From Gammaproteobacteria bacterium (GTDB lineage: Bacteria > Pseudomonadota > Gammaproteobacteria > DSM-16500): a stretch of DNA of 64,000 nt. The stretch is taken from NCBI GenBank assembly GCA_013287745.1, contig JABDDF010000001.1, positions 29,903 to 93,902 on the forward strand, given 5' to 3'. Below, piece by piece: positions 31,878-42,880 of this stretch (positions within the stretch are counted from its first letter, which is position 1; every line of letters begins with the position of its first letter). The notes beneath the pieces were generated by a model. That model ran no database searches and was not told the DNA's origin. It worked only from the letters and a program-made list of their open reading frames with translations. The position numbers and the translations under genes are program-made.

Positions 31878-32602
31878 TACACCACCCCCTCCGCTTCCAT
31901 TTGCACACTAGGTGTCTGCTGCGATTGGCGAATCAGAATATTCGTAAATTCTTCTTGAAAGGCATCATAGCGATTCATGACACGGCCAATATCCGTGAGA
32001 AAACGGTTATAAGCAATGACTGCAGGAATGGCGGCAAATAAGCCTAGAGCGGTTGCAATCAATGCTTCTGCAATACCAGGAGCAACCATGGATACTGTTG
32101 CTTGCTGCACAGCAGCTAGCGCACGAAAAGCTTGCATGATGCCCCACACGGTACCAAATAATCCAACATAGGGACTGGTGGAACCAACAATGGCAAGAAA
32201 GGGTAAATGCGTTTCTAATTTTTCTTGTTCACGCATTTGCGCAACACGCATGGCACGTGTGGTATTTTCCATCACCGCCGTTGTGCTCGCATTGGCTTGT
32301 TTACGAAAGCGCAAAAACTCTTTAAATCCAGCATGAAAAATGGCTTCTAAGCCTTCGAGTGAACCCTTGCGTCTATCGCCATGCGCATAGAGACGCGATA
32401 AATCTTCACCAGACCAAAAAGCTTGTTCAAATTTTCCGGTTGCTTTATTTACATTACGCAAATAAAAACTGCGCTGTAAAATGTAAGTCCAAGAATAAAT
32501 AGAGGCAACAATAAGAATAAGCATGACACATTTCACGATAAAACTAGCGTGAATGAAATAACTTAGTAAACCGGTATCATAAGTCACGTTACTATTCTCC
32601 AA
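31877..32602 (-). CDS. tolQ: TolQ
   Basis: LPFLAIVGSTSPYVGLFGTVWGIMQAFRAL and APGIAEALIATALGLFAAIPAVIAYNRF (ExbB/TolQ). Confidence 0.95.
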   Translation of the reverse strand: MENSNVTYDTGLLSYFIHASFIVKCVMLILIVASIYSWTYILQRSFYLRNVNKATGKFEQAFWSGEDLSRLYAHGDRRKGSLEGLEAIFHAGFKEFLRFRKQANASTTAVMENTTRAMRVAQMREQEKLETHLPFLAIVGSTSPYVGLFGTVWGIMQAFRALAAVQQATVSMVAPGIAEALIATALGLFAAIPAVIAYNRFLTDIGRVMNRYDAFQEEFTNILIRQSQQTPSVQMEAEGVV

Positions 32603-32657
32603 GTAAAATTAAATCTGTAGGCTGTGGCTCGTTGTTGTGGTTCGTTGATGCGCAGGT

Positions 32658-32823
32658 GTCCGTCGTTGCGAGGATGGTCGTCGTTGCGAGGAGTGCTTTT
32701 TACGACGAAGCAATCCAGGCTTGGACTTTTATCAAATGTTGCTTTTTTATAAAAGTCCAAGCCTGGATTGCTTCGTCGTAAAAAGCACTCCTCGCAACGA
32801 CGACCATCCTCGCAACGACGAAC
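32658..32823. repeat. Long inverted repeat, family A (copy 2)
   Basis: cgtcgttgcgaggatggtcgtcgttgcgaggagtgctttttacgacgaagcaatccaggcttggacttttat with matching inverted right arm. Confidence 0.9.
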
Positions 32824-32844
32824 ACTTCCGCACTCGCTAATATA

Positions 32845-33918
32845 TCACACCATCGATTCTACAGGATCAGGCTCTGTGAATAAACTGAGCGTTTGACCTA
32901 CCATGTTCAATAATTTATCAGGCGCTTTTAAGCCAAAATGCAAATAAGCCTGCTGTGTGGCCACACGACCACGCGGCGTGCGCAAAATGAAGCCTTGCTG
33001 AATCAGAAAGGGTTCAATCACATCTTCTATCGTGCCTTTTTCTTCACTGATAAAAGCCGCTAAACTTTCTAAACCCACTGGCCCACCATTAAATTTCTCC
33101 ATGAGTGCTAGCAATATTTTTCTATCCATCACATCAAAACCCTGGCTATCCACTTTAAGAAAATCTAATGCTTCTTTGACAATGTGCTTTTCTACACAGC
33201 CATCTGCTTTGACTTCTGCATAATCACGTACTCGACGTAACAAACGATTAGCAATACGCGGCGTACCACGAGAACGCCGCGCAACTTCCTCAGCACCTTC
33301 ACCATCAATCCTCACATTTAAAATCTGCGCGGATCTCAATACAATTTGCATCAAATCTTCCGTTTGATAAAATTCCAAACGTTCTACAATTCCAAAACGA
33401 TCACGCAAGGGTGAAGTCAGCAAACCCGCACGTGTGGTTGCACCAATCAAGGTAAATGGCGGCAAATCTAGCTTGATAGAACGCGCTGCAGGCCCTTCGC
33501 CAATCATGATATCAATTTGATAATCTTCCATGGCAGGATATAAAACTTCTTCCACCACCGGACTTAAACGATGAATTTCATCGATAAATAAGACATCACC
33601 AGCTTGCAGGTTGGTCAGCATAGCAGCCACATCACCTGGACGTTCTAATACGGGGCCAGAAGTTTGCTTGAGATTCACTCCCAATTCATTGGCAATAATA
33701 TTTGCGAGTGTTGTTTTACCTAAACCCGGTGGACCAAAAATTAAAACATGATCCAAGGCATCGCCGCGTCCCTTTGCTGCTTGAATAAAAATATTCATTT
33801 GTTCGCGCACAGAAGTCTGGCCAATATAATCTTGTAAATATTTGGGGCGCAGCGCTCGATCTAAAGGATCTGCTATTTGTACATCTGCTGTTACAATTCG
33901 ATTTTCATCTTGCATCAC
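32845..33918 (-). CDS. ruvB: Holliday junction branch migration helicase RuvB
   Basis: [56 protein letters not shown]. Confidence 0.98.
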   Translation of the reverse strand: MMQDENRIVTADVQIADPLDRALRPKYLQDYIGQTSVREQMNIFIQAAKGRGDALDHVLIFGPPGLGKTTLANIIANELGVNLKQTSGPVLERPGDVAAMLTNLQAGDVLFIDEIHRLSPVVEEVLYPAMEDYQIDIMIGEGPAARSIKLDLPPFTLIGATTRAGLLTSPLRDRFGIVERLEFYQTEDLMQIVLRSAQILNVRIDGEGAEEVARRSRGTPRIANRLLRRVRDYAEVKADGCVEKHIVKEALDFLKVDSQGFDVMDRKILLALMEKFNGGPVGLESLAAFISEEKGTIEDVIEPFLIQQGFILRTPRGRVATQQAYLHFGLKAPDKLLNMVGQTLSLFTEPDPVESMV

Positions 33919-34517
33919 ATCATCTCCCGTAATGCACGGCGAATTAATTCTTCACTGCTTGCTTGGCCATCATCTATTTTAGTGATTTTAGAATTGGCTT
34001 CTTGTTGTTTATATCCTAGAGAAATCAGTGCTGAAATGGCATCTTGTAAAATAGGATGACGTGCATGATTACCCGTCTTATTTGCTTGATTTGGCAAATT
34101 TGCATGCTGCCAATCAGATAATTTATCCCGCATTTCAACTACCAAACGTTCTGCCGTTTTCTTTCCTATACCAGGTAAGCGTACCAAACTTGCTGTATCA
34201 TTATTTAATACACATTGCACAAATTCATCTGGCGCAGTACTTGATAAAATGGTTAAGGCTAAACGCGCACCGACACCATTTACTTTGAGCAAGGTGCGAA
34301 ATAGGGATTGCTCTTCCCGCGTATAAAAACCATATAAATGCTGAGCATCTTCACGCACAATAAAATGAGTAAATAAATTAACTTCATGACCCACTTCTGG
34401 CAATTGATAAAAGGTGGGCATGGGCGCATCAATTTCATAGCCTATGCCATGCACATCAATCAATAATTGGGGCGGCTGTTTTTCTAAGATAATTCCTCGA
34501 ATTTTTCCTATCATCAT
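33915..34517 (-). CDS. ruvA: Holliday junction DNA helicase RuvA
   Basis: [32 protein letters not shown]; start trimmed from ORF 33915..34559. Confidence 0.95.
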   Translation of the reverse strand: MMIGKIRGIILEKQPPQLLIDVHGIGYEIDAPMPTFYQLPEVGHEVNLFTHFIVREDAQHLYGFYTREEQSLFRTLLKVNGVGARLALTILSSTAPDEFVQCVLNNDTASLVRLPGIGKKTAERLVVEMRDKLSDWQHANLPNQANKTGNHARHPILQDAISALISLGYKQQEANSKITKIDDGQASSEELIRRALREMM

Positions 34518-34993
34518 ATTAGTCCTAATTTCTTCAGTGTTCTTGCTTGAGCATGACACAAGGCTATAGCTAATGCATCTGCTGCATCGGCTTGTAACTT
34601 GCCAGATAAATTTAATAAACGGCTCACCATAAATTGCACTTGATCCTTGCCCGCCGCACCATAACCCACCACTGATTTTTTGACTTGCCGTGCTGAATAT
34701 TCGCTAACAGGCATATCTAAGGCAACAATGGCAGCACCGCGCGCCTGTCCTAATTTCAAGGCAGAATTTGGGTTCTCATGCATAAAGATTTGTTCAATGG
34801 CAGCTTCATGTGGTTTATATAATTGAATGACTTCGCGTAAGCCAAGAAAAATCTGTTGCAAGCGTTCATAAACGGGACGGGAGGCCACATCGAGATAACC
34901 ACTGCTGAGATAGCGCTGCTTATTTCCTTCGAGCTGGATCACACCATAACCCGTGCGGCGCGATCCTGGATCTATCCCTATGATAATGGTCAT
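34514..34993 (-). CDS. ruvC: Crossover junction endodeoxyribonuclease RuvC
   Basis: IIIGIDPGSRRTGYGVI, AIEQIFMHENPNSALKLGQARGA; likely start trimmed. Confidence 0.95.
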   Translation of the reverse strand: MTIIIGIDPGSRRTGYGVIQLEGNKQRYLSSGYLDVASRPVYERLQQIFLGLREVIQLYKPHEAAIEQIFMHENPNSALKLGQARGAAIVALDMPVSEYSARQVKKSVVGYGAAGKDQVQFMVSRLLNLSGKLQADAADALAIALCHAQARTLKKLGLI

Positions 34994-35016
34994 CCATCCT
35001 CCATCGCTTAAAGTTG

Positions 35017-35106
35017 TCATGCCAGCCGCACGTTCTTTGTGCGAGGTGGCATCCAGGAAATTATTTAAAAAACTGGATGCCAGCTAAAAGCATGCTGGCA
35101 TGACAG
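35017..35106. repeat. Palindromic repeat, family D (tcatgccagc...gctggcatga)
   Basis: gtcatgccagccgcacgttctttgtgcgaggtggcatccagg...ctggatgccagctaaaagcatgctggcatgacag; related elements near 40600, 41150 and 58460. Confidence 0.82.
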
Positions 35107-35108
35107 CT

Positions 35109-35855
35109 TTAAGCCAACTCCCCCAACACATCACTCGCAATATCCGCATTAGAATAAACCGATTGTACATCATCCAAATCTTCCAGCACATCAATCAAAT
35201 TCAAGACTTTTTCTGCTGTTTCTTTATCATCAATCGCGATACTGGTCATCGCAGACATAGTGATATCAGCTTCATCTGGACGAAATCCATCCTTGCTCAA
35301 ACTATCTTTAACACGAAGAAAATCATCGGGTGCAGTGACCACTTCTGCACTCAAATCATCATTGATAAGGACATCTTCAGCACCGGCTTCCAAGGCCATA
35401 TCCAATAATCGTTCAGCATCTACGCCTGGTGCAAAAGTTAATTGTCCCTGTTTTTTGAAGAGATAGGCAACCGAGCCATCCGTCCCTAAATTACCGCCAT
35501 GTTTAGAAAAAGCATGTCTGACTTCACCTACCGTACGATTACGATTATTGGTCATGCAATCGACCATGACAGCAATACCGCCAGGCCCATAGCCCTCATA
35601 ACGCACTTCTTCTACTTCATCCCCTGCTCCACCACCTGCACCGCGTTTAATAGCACGTTCAATCACATCCTTTGTCATGTTTGCTTCATAGGCCTTCTCT
35701 AAGGCCGCGCGCAAACGCGGATTTGAATCAGCATCTGATGATGATTTCGCTGCCACCGTGATTTCTCGTATCACCTTGGTATATATCTTGCCACGCTTGG
35801 CATCCACTTTTGCCTTATGACGTTTGATATTCGCCCATTTACTATGTCCTGCCAT
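35109..35855 (-). CDS. yebC: YebC/PmpR family regulatory/translation protein
   Basis: MAGHSKWANIKRHKAKVDAKRGKIYTKVIREITVAAK; start trimmed. Confidence 0.96.
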   Translation of the reverse strand: MAGHSKWANIKRHKAKVDAKRGKIYTKVIREITVAAKSSSDADSNPRLRAALEKAYEANMTKDVIERAIKRGAGGGAGDEVEEVRYEGYGPGGIAVMVDCMTNNRNRTVGEVRHAFSKHGGNLGTDGSVAYLFKKQGQLTFAPGVDAERLLDMALEAGAEDVLINDDLSAEVVTAPDDFLRVKDSLSKDGFRPDEADITMSAMTSIAIDDKETAEKVLNLIDVLEDLDDVQSVYSNADIASDVLGELA

Positions 35856-35862
35856 ATTCGCC

Positions 35863-37638
35863 TCAACTTGATTTTGTATTGGGTTGAACAACACGAATGC
35901 CTAGATCAATTAACTGCTCAGGTTCAACAGGTGCAGGCGCATCCATTAAAGGACAACTTGCTGTCTGCGTTTTTGGAAAGGCAATGACATCACGAATAGA
36001 ACTTGCGCCTGTCATGAGCATCACAATTCGATCCAAACCAAAGGCCAAACCACCATGCGGCGGACAACCCAAACGCATGGCCGTCAGCAGATGGCCAAAT
36101 TTTTCGTCTGCTTGTTCATCGCTAATATTTAAAATATTAAATACGGCTTTTTGCATGGCAGAATCATTGATACGCACTGAACCGCCGCCCATTTCACTGC
36201 CATTTAATACCATGTCATAGGCACGCGCGAGCATATGCTGCGGATCTTTCATTAATTCTTCTACTGAATCTGTTTTAGGTGCCGTGAAAGGATGATGACA
36301 GGCTGATAAACGTCCTTCACCTTTTTCAAACATGGGAAAATCAAGCACCCATAAAATTGTCCACCCTTCTTCAACTAAATTACGATCATGGCCTATTTTG
36401 ACGCGCAAGGCACCGAGTGCATCATTGACAATACCTGCCTTGTCCGCACCAAAGAAAATTAAATCGCCCACTTTTGCTTGAGTGCGCTCCATTATTGCAG
36501 TGACAACCTCATCGGGTAAAAATTTCAAAATAGGAGATTGCAAACCTTCTTTACCTTCCGCATTTATTTTAATGTAAGCCAAACCACGCGCGCCAAACTG
36601 AGCGACATATTGCGTATAAGCATCAATTTCTTTACGGCTCATGGCTGCACCGCCAGGAATATTTAAAGCGACTACACGGCTCTGAGCATCATTAGCTGGA
36701 TCAGCAAACACTTTAAAATCCACGGTTTTTAACAAATCTGCAATATCAACTAATTCTAAGGGAATGCGCAAATCAGGTTTATCAGAAGCAAAGCGGCGCA
36801 TCGCTTCTGCATAAGTTAAACGTGGAAAGGGCTTTGGCAAACTGACATTCAATACTTCTTTAAATAAGCCACGAATCATTTCTTCCATCATATTTTGAAT
36901 TTCATTTTCATCAAGAAATGATGTTTCAATATCTAATTGAGTAAATTCAGGTTGACGATCAGCACGCAAATCTTCATCACGAAAACATTTTACAATTTGA
37001 TAATAGCGATCGATGCCAGACATCATGAGTAATTGTTTAAATTGCTGCGGTGATTGCGGTAAAGCAAAAAAACTACCCGGACGTGTACGACTGGGGACGA
37101 GATAATCTCGCGCACCTTCAGGCGTTGCACGCGTTAAAAAAGGTGTTTCAACATCAATGAAACCCTGCTCATCTAAATAATGACGCAAATATCTTGCGAT
37201 CTGTGCACGCATTTTTAAGCGCGCCAACATTTCTGGACGGCGAATATCGAGGTAGCGATAATGCAAACGTGTTTCCTCTCCCACTTCATGATATTCATCG
37301 TCAATGGGAAAGGGTAAAGGTTCAGATCGATTTAATAAGACTAATTGATCGGCCGCAACTTCAATTTCACCTGTCGTAAGATGCTTATTCACTGTGCCAT
37401 CCGGTCGTCTTCTTACCTTGCCATGCACCTGCACTACGAATTCACTTCGCAAGGATTCTGCAATGGCAAAAGCGGCTTTTTGTTCAGGCGCAATGACGAC
37501 TTGCACAAGGCCTTCACGATCACGTAGATCGACAAAAATCACGCCGCCATGATCACGACGACGATGCACCCATCCTGCTAATTTTATTTCCTGGCCTAAT
37601 AAGGCTGGCGTTATTTGACCGCAATAATGACTACGCAT
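35863..37638 (-). CDS. aspS: Aspartyl-tRNA synthetase
   Basis: [43 protein letters not shown]; class II motifs [20 protein letters not shown]. Confidence 0.97.
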   Translation of the reverse strand: MRSHYCGQITPALLGQEIKLAGWVHRRRDHGGVIFVDLRDREGLVQVVIAPEQKAAFAIAESLRSEFVVQVHGKVRRRPDGTVNKHLTTGEIEVAADQLVLLNRSEPLPFPIDDEYHEVGEETRLHYRYLDIRRPEMLARLKMRAQIARYLRHYLDEQGFIDVETPFLTRATPEGARDYLVPSRTRPGSFFALPQSPQQFKQLLMMSGIDRYYQIVKCFRDEDLRADRQPEFTQLDIETSFLDENEIQNMMEEMIRGLFKEVLNVSLPKPFPRLTYAEAMRRFASDKPDLRIPLELVDIADLLKTVDFKVFADPANDAQSRVVALNIPGGAAMSRKEIDAYTQYVAQFGARGLAYIKINAEGKEGLQSPILKFLPDEVVTAIMERTQAKVGDLIFFGADKAGIVNDALGALRVKIGHDRNLVEEGWTILWVLDFPMFEKGEGRLSACHHPFTAPKTDSVEELMKDPQHMLARAYDMVLNGSEMGGGSVRINDSAMQKAVFNILNISDEQADEKFGHLLTAMRLGCPPHGGLAFGLDRIVMLMTGASSIRDVIAFPKTQTASCPLMDAPAPVEPEQLIDLGIRVVQPNTKSS

Positions 37639-37650
37639 GAGGAATACCTT

Positions 37651-38256
37651 TTATAATTTTGGTTGCACCACACCCAATGAAATCACGAATTTCAACGCTT
37701 GATCCACACTCATCTCTAATTCTATGACCTTACTTTTTGGCGCCATCATTAAAAAACCCGAGGTAGGATTGGGCGTTGTCGGAATAAAATAACAAATCAT
37801 CGGTTCGTTATTGGGAGAAGCTTGCATTCCCTTTTCGATCACCCCTGTTTGAAAGGCTATACTCCATACACCGGCTTGTGGAAATTCAACCAACAATACC
37901 TTACGAAAGGATTGTCCGCCAGGCGTAAATAAGGTTTGCGTGACTTGTTTAACGCCGGTGTAAATGCTGCGTACTAAAGGGATACGCGACATCATCGCCT
38001 CACCCAATGCAACTAAACGGCTGCCCACATAATTGGCAACAAAGACGCCCGTAAAAAAAATCACCAGTAAAGTAATGACCACACCAATGCCAGGCACATG
38101 AAAACCCAGCAAATAATCAGGCTGATATTGAGGCGGCAACAATAGGAGTGATTTGCTGAGTAAATCAACAAGAAATTTGAACACGAGCAAGGTCACCCAA
38201 ATGGGCAGCCAGACCAATAAGCCTGAAATAAAATATCGACGCATGTGAGTAATCAT
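37651..38256 (-). CDS. DUF502 family membrane protein
   Basis: RYFISGLLVWLPIWVTLLVFKFLVDLL, IPLVRSIYTGVKQVTQTL. Confidence 0.88.
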   Translation of the reverse strand: MITHMRRYFISGLLVWLPIWVTLLVFKFLVDLLSKSLLLLPPQYQPDYLLGFHVPGIGVVITLLVIFFTGVFVANYVGSRLVALGEAMMSRIPLVRSIYTGVKQVTQTLFTPGGQSFRKVLLVEFPQAGVWSIAFQTGVIEKGMQASPNNEPMICYFIPTTPNPTSGFLMMAPKSKVIELEMSVDQALKFVISLGVVQPKL

Positions 38257-38534
38257 GAGTCACCTTTTTTATCAGATTGAACTGGTTTATCAGCCGCTGG
38301 TTTGGCTTCAGCAGCAGGACTTGCTGGCTTTTCTTCACTTGCTGCTCCAGATTTAGGGCGATAATCGGTTGCATACCAACCAGTGCCCTTCAATTGAAAA
38401 CCAGCAGCGGAAACCAAGCGCGTGAGCGCCGCCTGATGACAAACAGGGCATTCTTTTAAGGGTTCATCTGTCATTTTTTGTAGTGCTTCAAGTTGATGAG
38501 CACAGGCTGAGCATTGGTATTCATAAATAGGCAT
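38253..38534 (-). CDS. FmdB-family zinc ribbon protein
   Basis: MPIYEYQCSACAHQLEALQKMTDEPLKECPVCHQ. Confidence 0.88.
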   Translation of the reverse strand: MPIYEYQCSACAHQLEALQKMTDEPLKECPVCHQAALTRLVSAAGFQLKGTGWYATDYRPKSGAASEEKPASPAAEAKPAADKPVQSDKKGDS

Positions 38535-38644
38535 GACACACTCCAAGTCGTCTTTTTGGTGAAAATTAAGGGTATTTTAGCCTTTGTTGTACTGAAGAGC
38601 TAGGCGTATCATTACATAATGCTTAATTTCATAAGGAAACCATC

Positions 38645-39478
38645 ATGCCCTCCACTTCCATCTTAATCACAGGCTGCTCAAGCGGTATTGGTGAACATGC
38701 CGCCTCAGCCTTAAAACAACGCGGCTATCGCGTATTTGCAAGCGCACGCAAGCAAAGTGATGTTGAGAAGTTAAAAATAAATGGATTTGAAAGCTTGCAA
38801 CTCGATGTCACTGATGCGAATTCTATTCAACAAGCCTTGCAAACTATTTTATCACTCAACGATGGGAAATTAGATGCCCTATTTAATAATGCAGGATTTT
38901 TACAAACAGGGGCGATTGAAGATTTAACACCCGCCATGAATCTCACACAATTTGAAACCAATGTATTTGGGCCGATGGAATTGGTTCGACAAGTTTTGCC
39001 TATCATGCGCAAGCAAGGTCATGGCCGTATTATTCAAAATAGCTCTATTTTAGGCGTGGTTACTTTGCCTTATTGCGGTGCTTATAATGCTTCAAAATTT
39101 GCGCTTGAAGGATTTAGCAATACTTTGCGACAGGAATTGCGTCATACGAATATTCATGTTTCAATTATCAATCCCGGGCCAATTACCAGTAAACTACGTG
39201 ATCATGCCTATGAACATCATCAACAAAATAAAGAAATAATGACACAAAGTGCGCACCAAAAAGCTTATGAAAGTTTGGAAAAATCTTATTTTGGTGAAGA
39301 AAAAAAAGATCGATTATCGCAATCACCACAGGCTGTTGTTGATCAATTAATTCATGCTTTGGAAAGTAGGCGTCCTTGTGCGCATTATTACATTGGCTTG
39401 CCTGCAAAAATGCTTGCCTTAGCACGCAGATTATTGCCTGATACTGCGCTCGATTGGCTATTATCAAAAGTACGATAA
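38645..39478 (+). CDS. SDR-family oxidoreductase
   Basis: ILITGCSSGIGEHAA, LFNNAGF, YNASKFALEGF. Confidence 0.93.
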   Translation: MPSTSILITGCSSGIGEHAASALKQRGYRVFASARKQSDVEKLKINGFESLQLDVTDANSIQQALQTILSLNDGKLDALFNNAGFLQTGAIEDLTPAMNLTQFETNVFGPMELVRQVLPIMRKQGHGRIIQNSSILGVVTLPYCGAYNASKFALEGFSNTLRQELRHTNIHVSIINPGPITSKLRDHAYEHHQQNKEIMTQSAHQKAYESLEKSYFGEEKKDRLSQSPQAVVDQLIHALESRRPCAHYYIGLPAKMLALARRLLPDTALDWLLSKVR

Positions 39479-40084
<606 letters not shown>

Positions 40085-40087
40085 ATC

Positions 40088-40492
40088 ATGCGAAAAATAG
40101 CAGGCTTTCATTTAATGGAATTGATGATCGTGCTCGCGATTATCAGTATCTTGTCAATGTTTGCTATTCCGATTTATACACAATATCTCGTGAAAGAAAG
40201 ACGTTTAGAAGCTGCACAATTACTTTCGAAAATCAGTATTGCCGCAGAACAATATCATCTTGAACAGGGCAGTTACCAAGCCATGACACTGGCCGCCTTG
40301 CATGCAGATGAATATGCGGTGAAAGATAATTATCAGTTTATTTTAGAATTGCAGAGTGATGTAGATTATGTGTTGATTGCCAAACCGATTCATGCGCAGG
40401 CAGATGATGATCGTTATTGCGGGTCGTTGAGTTTGGATAGTAGTGGTAAGAGGGGTGTGAGCGGGGTTGGGGGGATTGATGGGTGTTGGTGA
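40088..40492 (+). CDS. Type IV pilin-like protein (PilE family)
   Basis: Prepilin-like GFHLMELMIVLAIISILSMFAIPIYTQYLVKERRLEA. Confidence 0.88.
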   Translation: MRKIAGFHLMELMIVLAIISILSMFAIPIYTQYLVKERRLEAAQLLSKISIAAEQYHLEQGSYQAMTLAALHADEYAVKDNYQFILELQSDVDYVLIAKPIHAQADDDRYCGSLSLDSSGKRGVSGVGGIDGCW

Positions 40493-40528
40493 GAGTTGGT
40501 ATCCATTTAGAACTGGCATCCACTCAGG

Positions 40529-40619
40529 TTTGTCATACCAGCGGAGTTTGTTATGCCAGCGGAGTTTGTCATGCCAGCGGAGTTTGTCATGCCAGCGGAG
40601 TTTGTCATGCCAGCCGCAC
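40529..40619 (+). repeat. 18-bp direct tandem repeat (tttgtcatgccagcggag, about 5 units)
   Basis: tttgtcataccagcggag / tttgttatgccagcggag / tttgtcatgccagcggag and further copies, no spacers. Confidence 0.92.
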
Positions 40620-40730
40620 GCTCTTTGTGCGAGGTGGCATCCAGGATTTTAAATAATTTCTGGATGCCACCTCGCACAAAGAGCGTGCGGCTGGCATGAC
40701 AAACTCCGCTGGCATGACAAACTCCGCTAT
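40589..40730. repeat. Palindromic repeat, family D
   Basis: gtcatgccagccgcacgctctttgtgcgaggtggcatccag ... ctggatgccacctcgcacaaagagcgtgcggctggcatgac. Confidence 0.92.
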
Positions 40731-40777
40731 CATAACAGAGTCCTTACAAATAAATGCATGAACACATACTGTAAAAT

Positions 40778-41065
40778 TTACACAATAGCCTTGTACAAAT
40801 CATCCCAGTCTGGATTACTTTTTTCAATCAACTGCAATTTCCAGTTTCTTTTCCATGCTTTAATATTTTTTTCTCTTTTAATGGCTTCCATAATGTCGCC
40901 ATGTATTTCGTAATAAACTAATTGATTCACTTTATATTTTGATGTAAACCCTTTTGCCTCCCCTGCTTTATGTTGCCATACTCGCTTGATCAGGTTCGAT
41001 GTAACACCTGTGTAAAGCGTGCCGTTGCGTTTACTAGCCATAATATAAACGTAATATTCTTTCAT
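40778..41065 (-). CDS. GIY-YIG domain nuclease-like protein (UPF0213/YhbQ-like)
   Basis: MKEYYVYIMASKRNGTLYTGVTSNLIKRVWQHK signature. Confidence 0.92.
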   Translation of the reverse strand: MKEYYVYIMASKRNGTLYTGVTSNLIKRVWQHKAGEAKGFTSKYKVNQLVYYEIHGDIMEAIKREKNIKAWKRNWKLQLIEKSNPDWDDLYKAIV

Positions 41066-41138
41066 GATTTTTCCAAGGCAATAAATTTTAAAAAGAGTAA
41101 TAGGGAAGGAATGCAGTGATACGTTTCATTTTTATTTC

Positions 41139-41257
41139 TGGATGCCAGCTAAAAACGTGCTGGCATGACAGGCCTGAGTAGATGCCAGTTAAAAGCATGC
41201 TGGCATGACAGGCCTGAGTGGATGCCAGTTAAAAGCATGCTGGCATAACAGCTCTAA
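41139..41257. repeat. Tandem palindromic repeats, family D (ggatgccagttaaaagcatgctggcatgacaggcctgagt)
   Basis: Three consecutive units of gatgccag(c/t)taaaa.c.tgctggcat.acag. Confidence 0.88.
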
Positions 41258-41805
41258 CATGCAAGCACCCGCCCACTACCATCCCTCAACACACCATCAC
41301 GATCAGGATAAATCACCCGTGTATGTCCGGATTTACTTAAACTAAGCGCCCAAATCGCGGTTAATTCTGCATCACAATACCAAAATGTTCCATTATCATT
41401 TTGTGCCAATCCTGAAGCTGAAAATTGCAGATAATCACGATAAATGGGAAAGGAACGCCAGTATAATTTTCCTCCTTGCGCTGGCATGTGAATTGTTTTC
41501 AAGATTTGTGCTTGATCATGCACACTGCCATCATCATATTCATCAATAAAAATTAATTGACCATCGATCCATTCACCAGCGCATTGATGCAAGGAATTAC
41601 TCTTGCATAAAGCGATGGCTTGATGACGAATGCGAGCCTCATGTTTTGCGATTTGAATCGCTTGAATTAATTGTGTTTGGAGCATAGTTTGATTGAATTG
41701 CTCCCAAGGATATCGCAGCAAGGGAAAGGCCATCGCTAGAAAAATAGCGATAATACTCATGACAAGCATCATTTCAAACAAAGAAAAACCTTGCTGAATT
41801 TTCAC
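41254..41805 (-). CDS. GspH/FimT-type pseudopilin
   Basis: GFSLFEMMLVMSIIAIFLAMAFPLL prepilin-like motif. Confidence 0.88.
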   Translation of the reverse strand: MKIQQGFSLFEMMLVMSIIAIFLAMAFPLLRYPWEQFNQTMLQTQLIQAIQIAKHEARIRHQAIALCKSNSLHQCAGEWIDGQLIFIDEYDDGSVHDQAQILKTIHMPAQGGKLYWRSFPIYRDYLQFSASGLAQNDNGTFWYCDAELTAIWALSLSKSGHTRVIYPDRDGVLRDGSGRVLAC

Positions 41806-41827
41806 GCGGCATTATCCATTGCGTTAG

Positions 41828-42781
41828 TTATTGTTTGGGGTGTCGTCTTGGCCTTGGGAAAACTGTAATAATACTTCCATCTTTTTTTAACTCAGTTTCA
41901 GCATCACCTGTCTTTTTAAAAACGGATTGCTTATGTAGCTTGGTTCCAATCGCAATTGATTTCTCAAATAGCTTGGCTCCAATTTCAGCAGTAATCGCTT
42001 TAACTATTTCTGTATGGCCTTTAATTTTTGCGATGGAAAGTGGTGTTGTACCGCTCTTTGTAGGAATATTAAAGTCAGCACCATTTTCCAATAGAACCTT
42101 AACCACTTCAAGATGCCCTTGTTGAGCAGCGATGAAAAGTGACGTTGCATTATAATCCGTCCTAACAACATCGATGTTAGCTCCCCTTTCCAATAGAAGC
42201 TCAACTATCTCAACATGCCCCTCTTGAGAAGCAGTATAAAGTGGGATGAAACCCCCATTCGTGCAACCAATATTAGGGTCGGCACCATTTTTCAATAGAA
42301 GCTCGGCCACCTTGACATACCAATTTTGTGCAGCGTTGCAAAGTGGTGTTGCTCCAATATCCCGAGCTGCATTGACATCCGCACCTTGTGAAACCAATGG
42401 GGCAATTTCATTAAGTTGGTTACACATAACAGCCCAATAAAGAATCGTCCTGCCTTGTGGATCTCTTTTTTCTACATCCACTGTTGCTTTTAATTGATCT
42501 GTATATTCTTCTTTTGCTAATCGATAAAGGTAGTCATATAAATCTTGATTATTTGTGCTGATTGCCCAGTTAAGAAGTGGTTGCCCATTGTGTTTTTGTT
42601 GCAAATCTTCGAATTTCAAAATATCTTCAAGACTTGTAATATCTCCTTTTTCAATTAAAGAAAATAATTTCGCCGGACTGTTGGGTTTACTTGATTCTCC
42701 AGTATCGCCTTCTGATGAACTCGATGAATTTTCAGAACCGAATGTTTGCAGTGGAATTTCTACATCTTCAGACCTAAGCAT
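41828..42781 (-). CDS. Ankyrin-repeat protein with basic C-terminal tail
   Basis: Canonical ankyrin repeats (GFIPLYTASQEGHVEIVELLLERGANIDVV, ATSLFIAAQQGHLEVVKVLLENGADFN); tail SIITVFPRPRRHPKQ. Confidence 0.93.
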   Translation of the reverse strand: MLRSEDVEIPLQTFGSENSSSSSEGDTGESSKPNSPAKLFSLIEKGDITSLEDILKFEDLQQKHNGQPLLNWAISTNNQDLYDYLYRLAKEEYTDQLKATVDVEKRDPQGRTILYWAVMCNQLNEIAPLVSQGADVNAARDIGATPLCNAAQNWYVKVAELLLKNGADPNIGCTNGGFIPLYTASQEGHVEIVELLLERGANIDVVRTDYNATSLFIAAQQGHLEVVKVLLENGADFNIPTKSGTTPLSIAKIKGHTEIVKAITAEIGAKLFEKSIAIGTKLHKQSVFKKTGDAETELKKDGSIITVFPRPRRHPKQ

Positions 42782-42880
42782 CTCTCACCCCTCTTCTAAG
42801 TATTTGATAATTATATAATTGCATATCATGGCATCATTAAATACCCATATATTAACATAATGGTCATAATATATCCACCT

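Noticed and set aside
40529-40619. Possible CRISPR-like array
   Set aside because: The 18-bp units are directly adjacent with no unique spacers, and no cas genes are seen.
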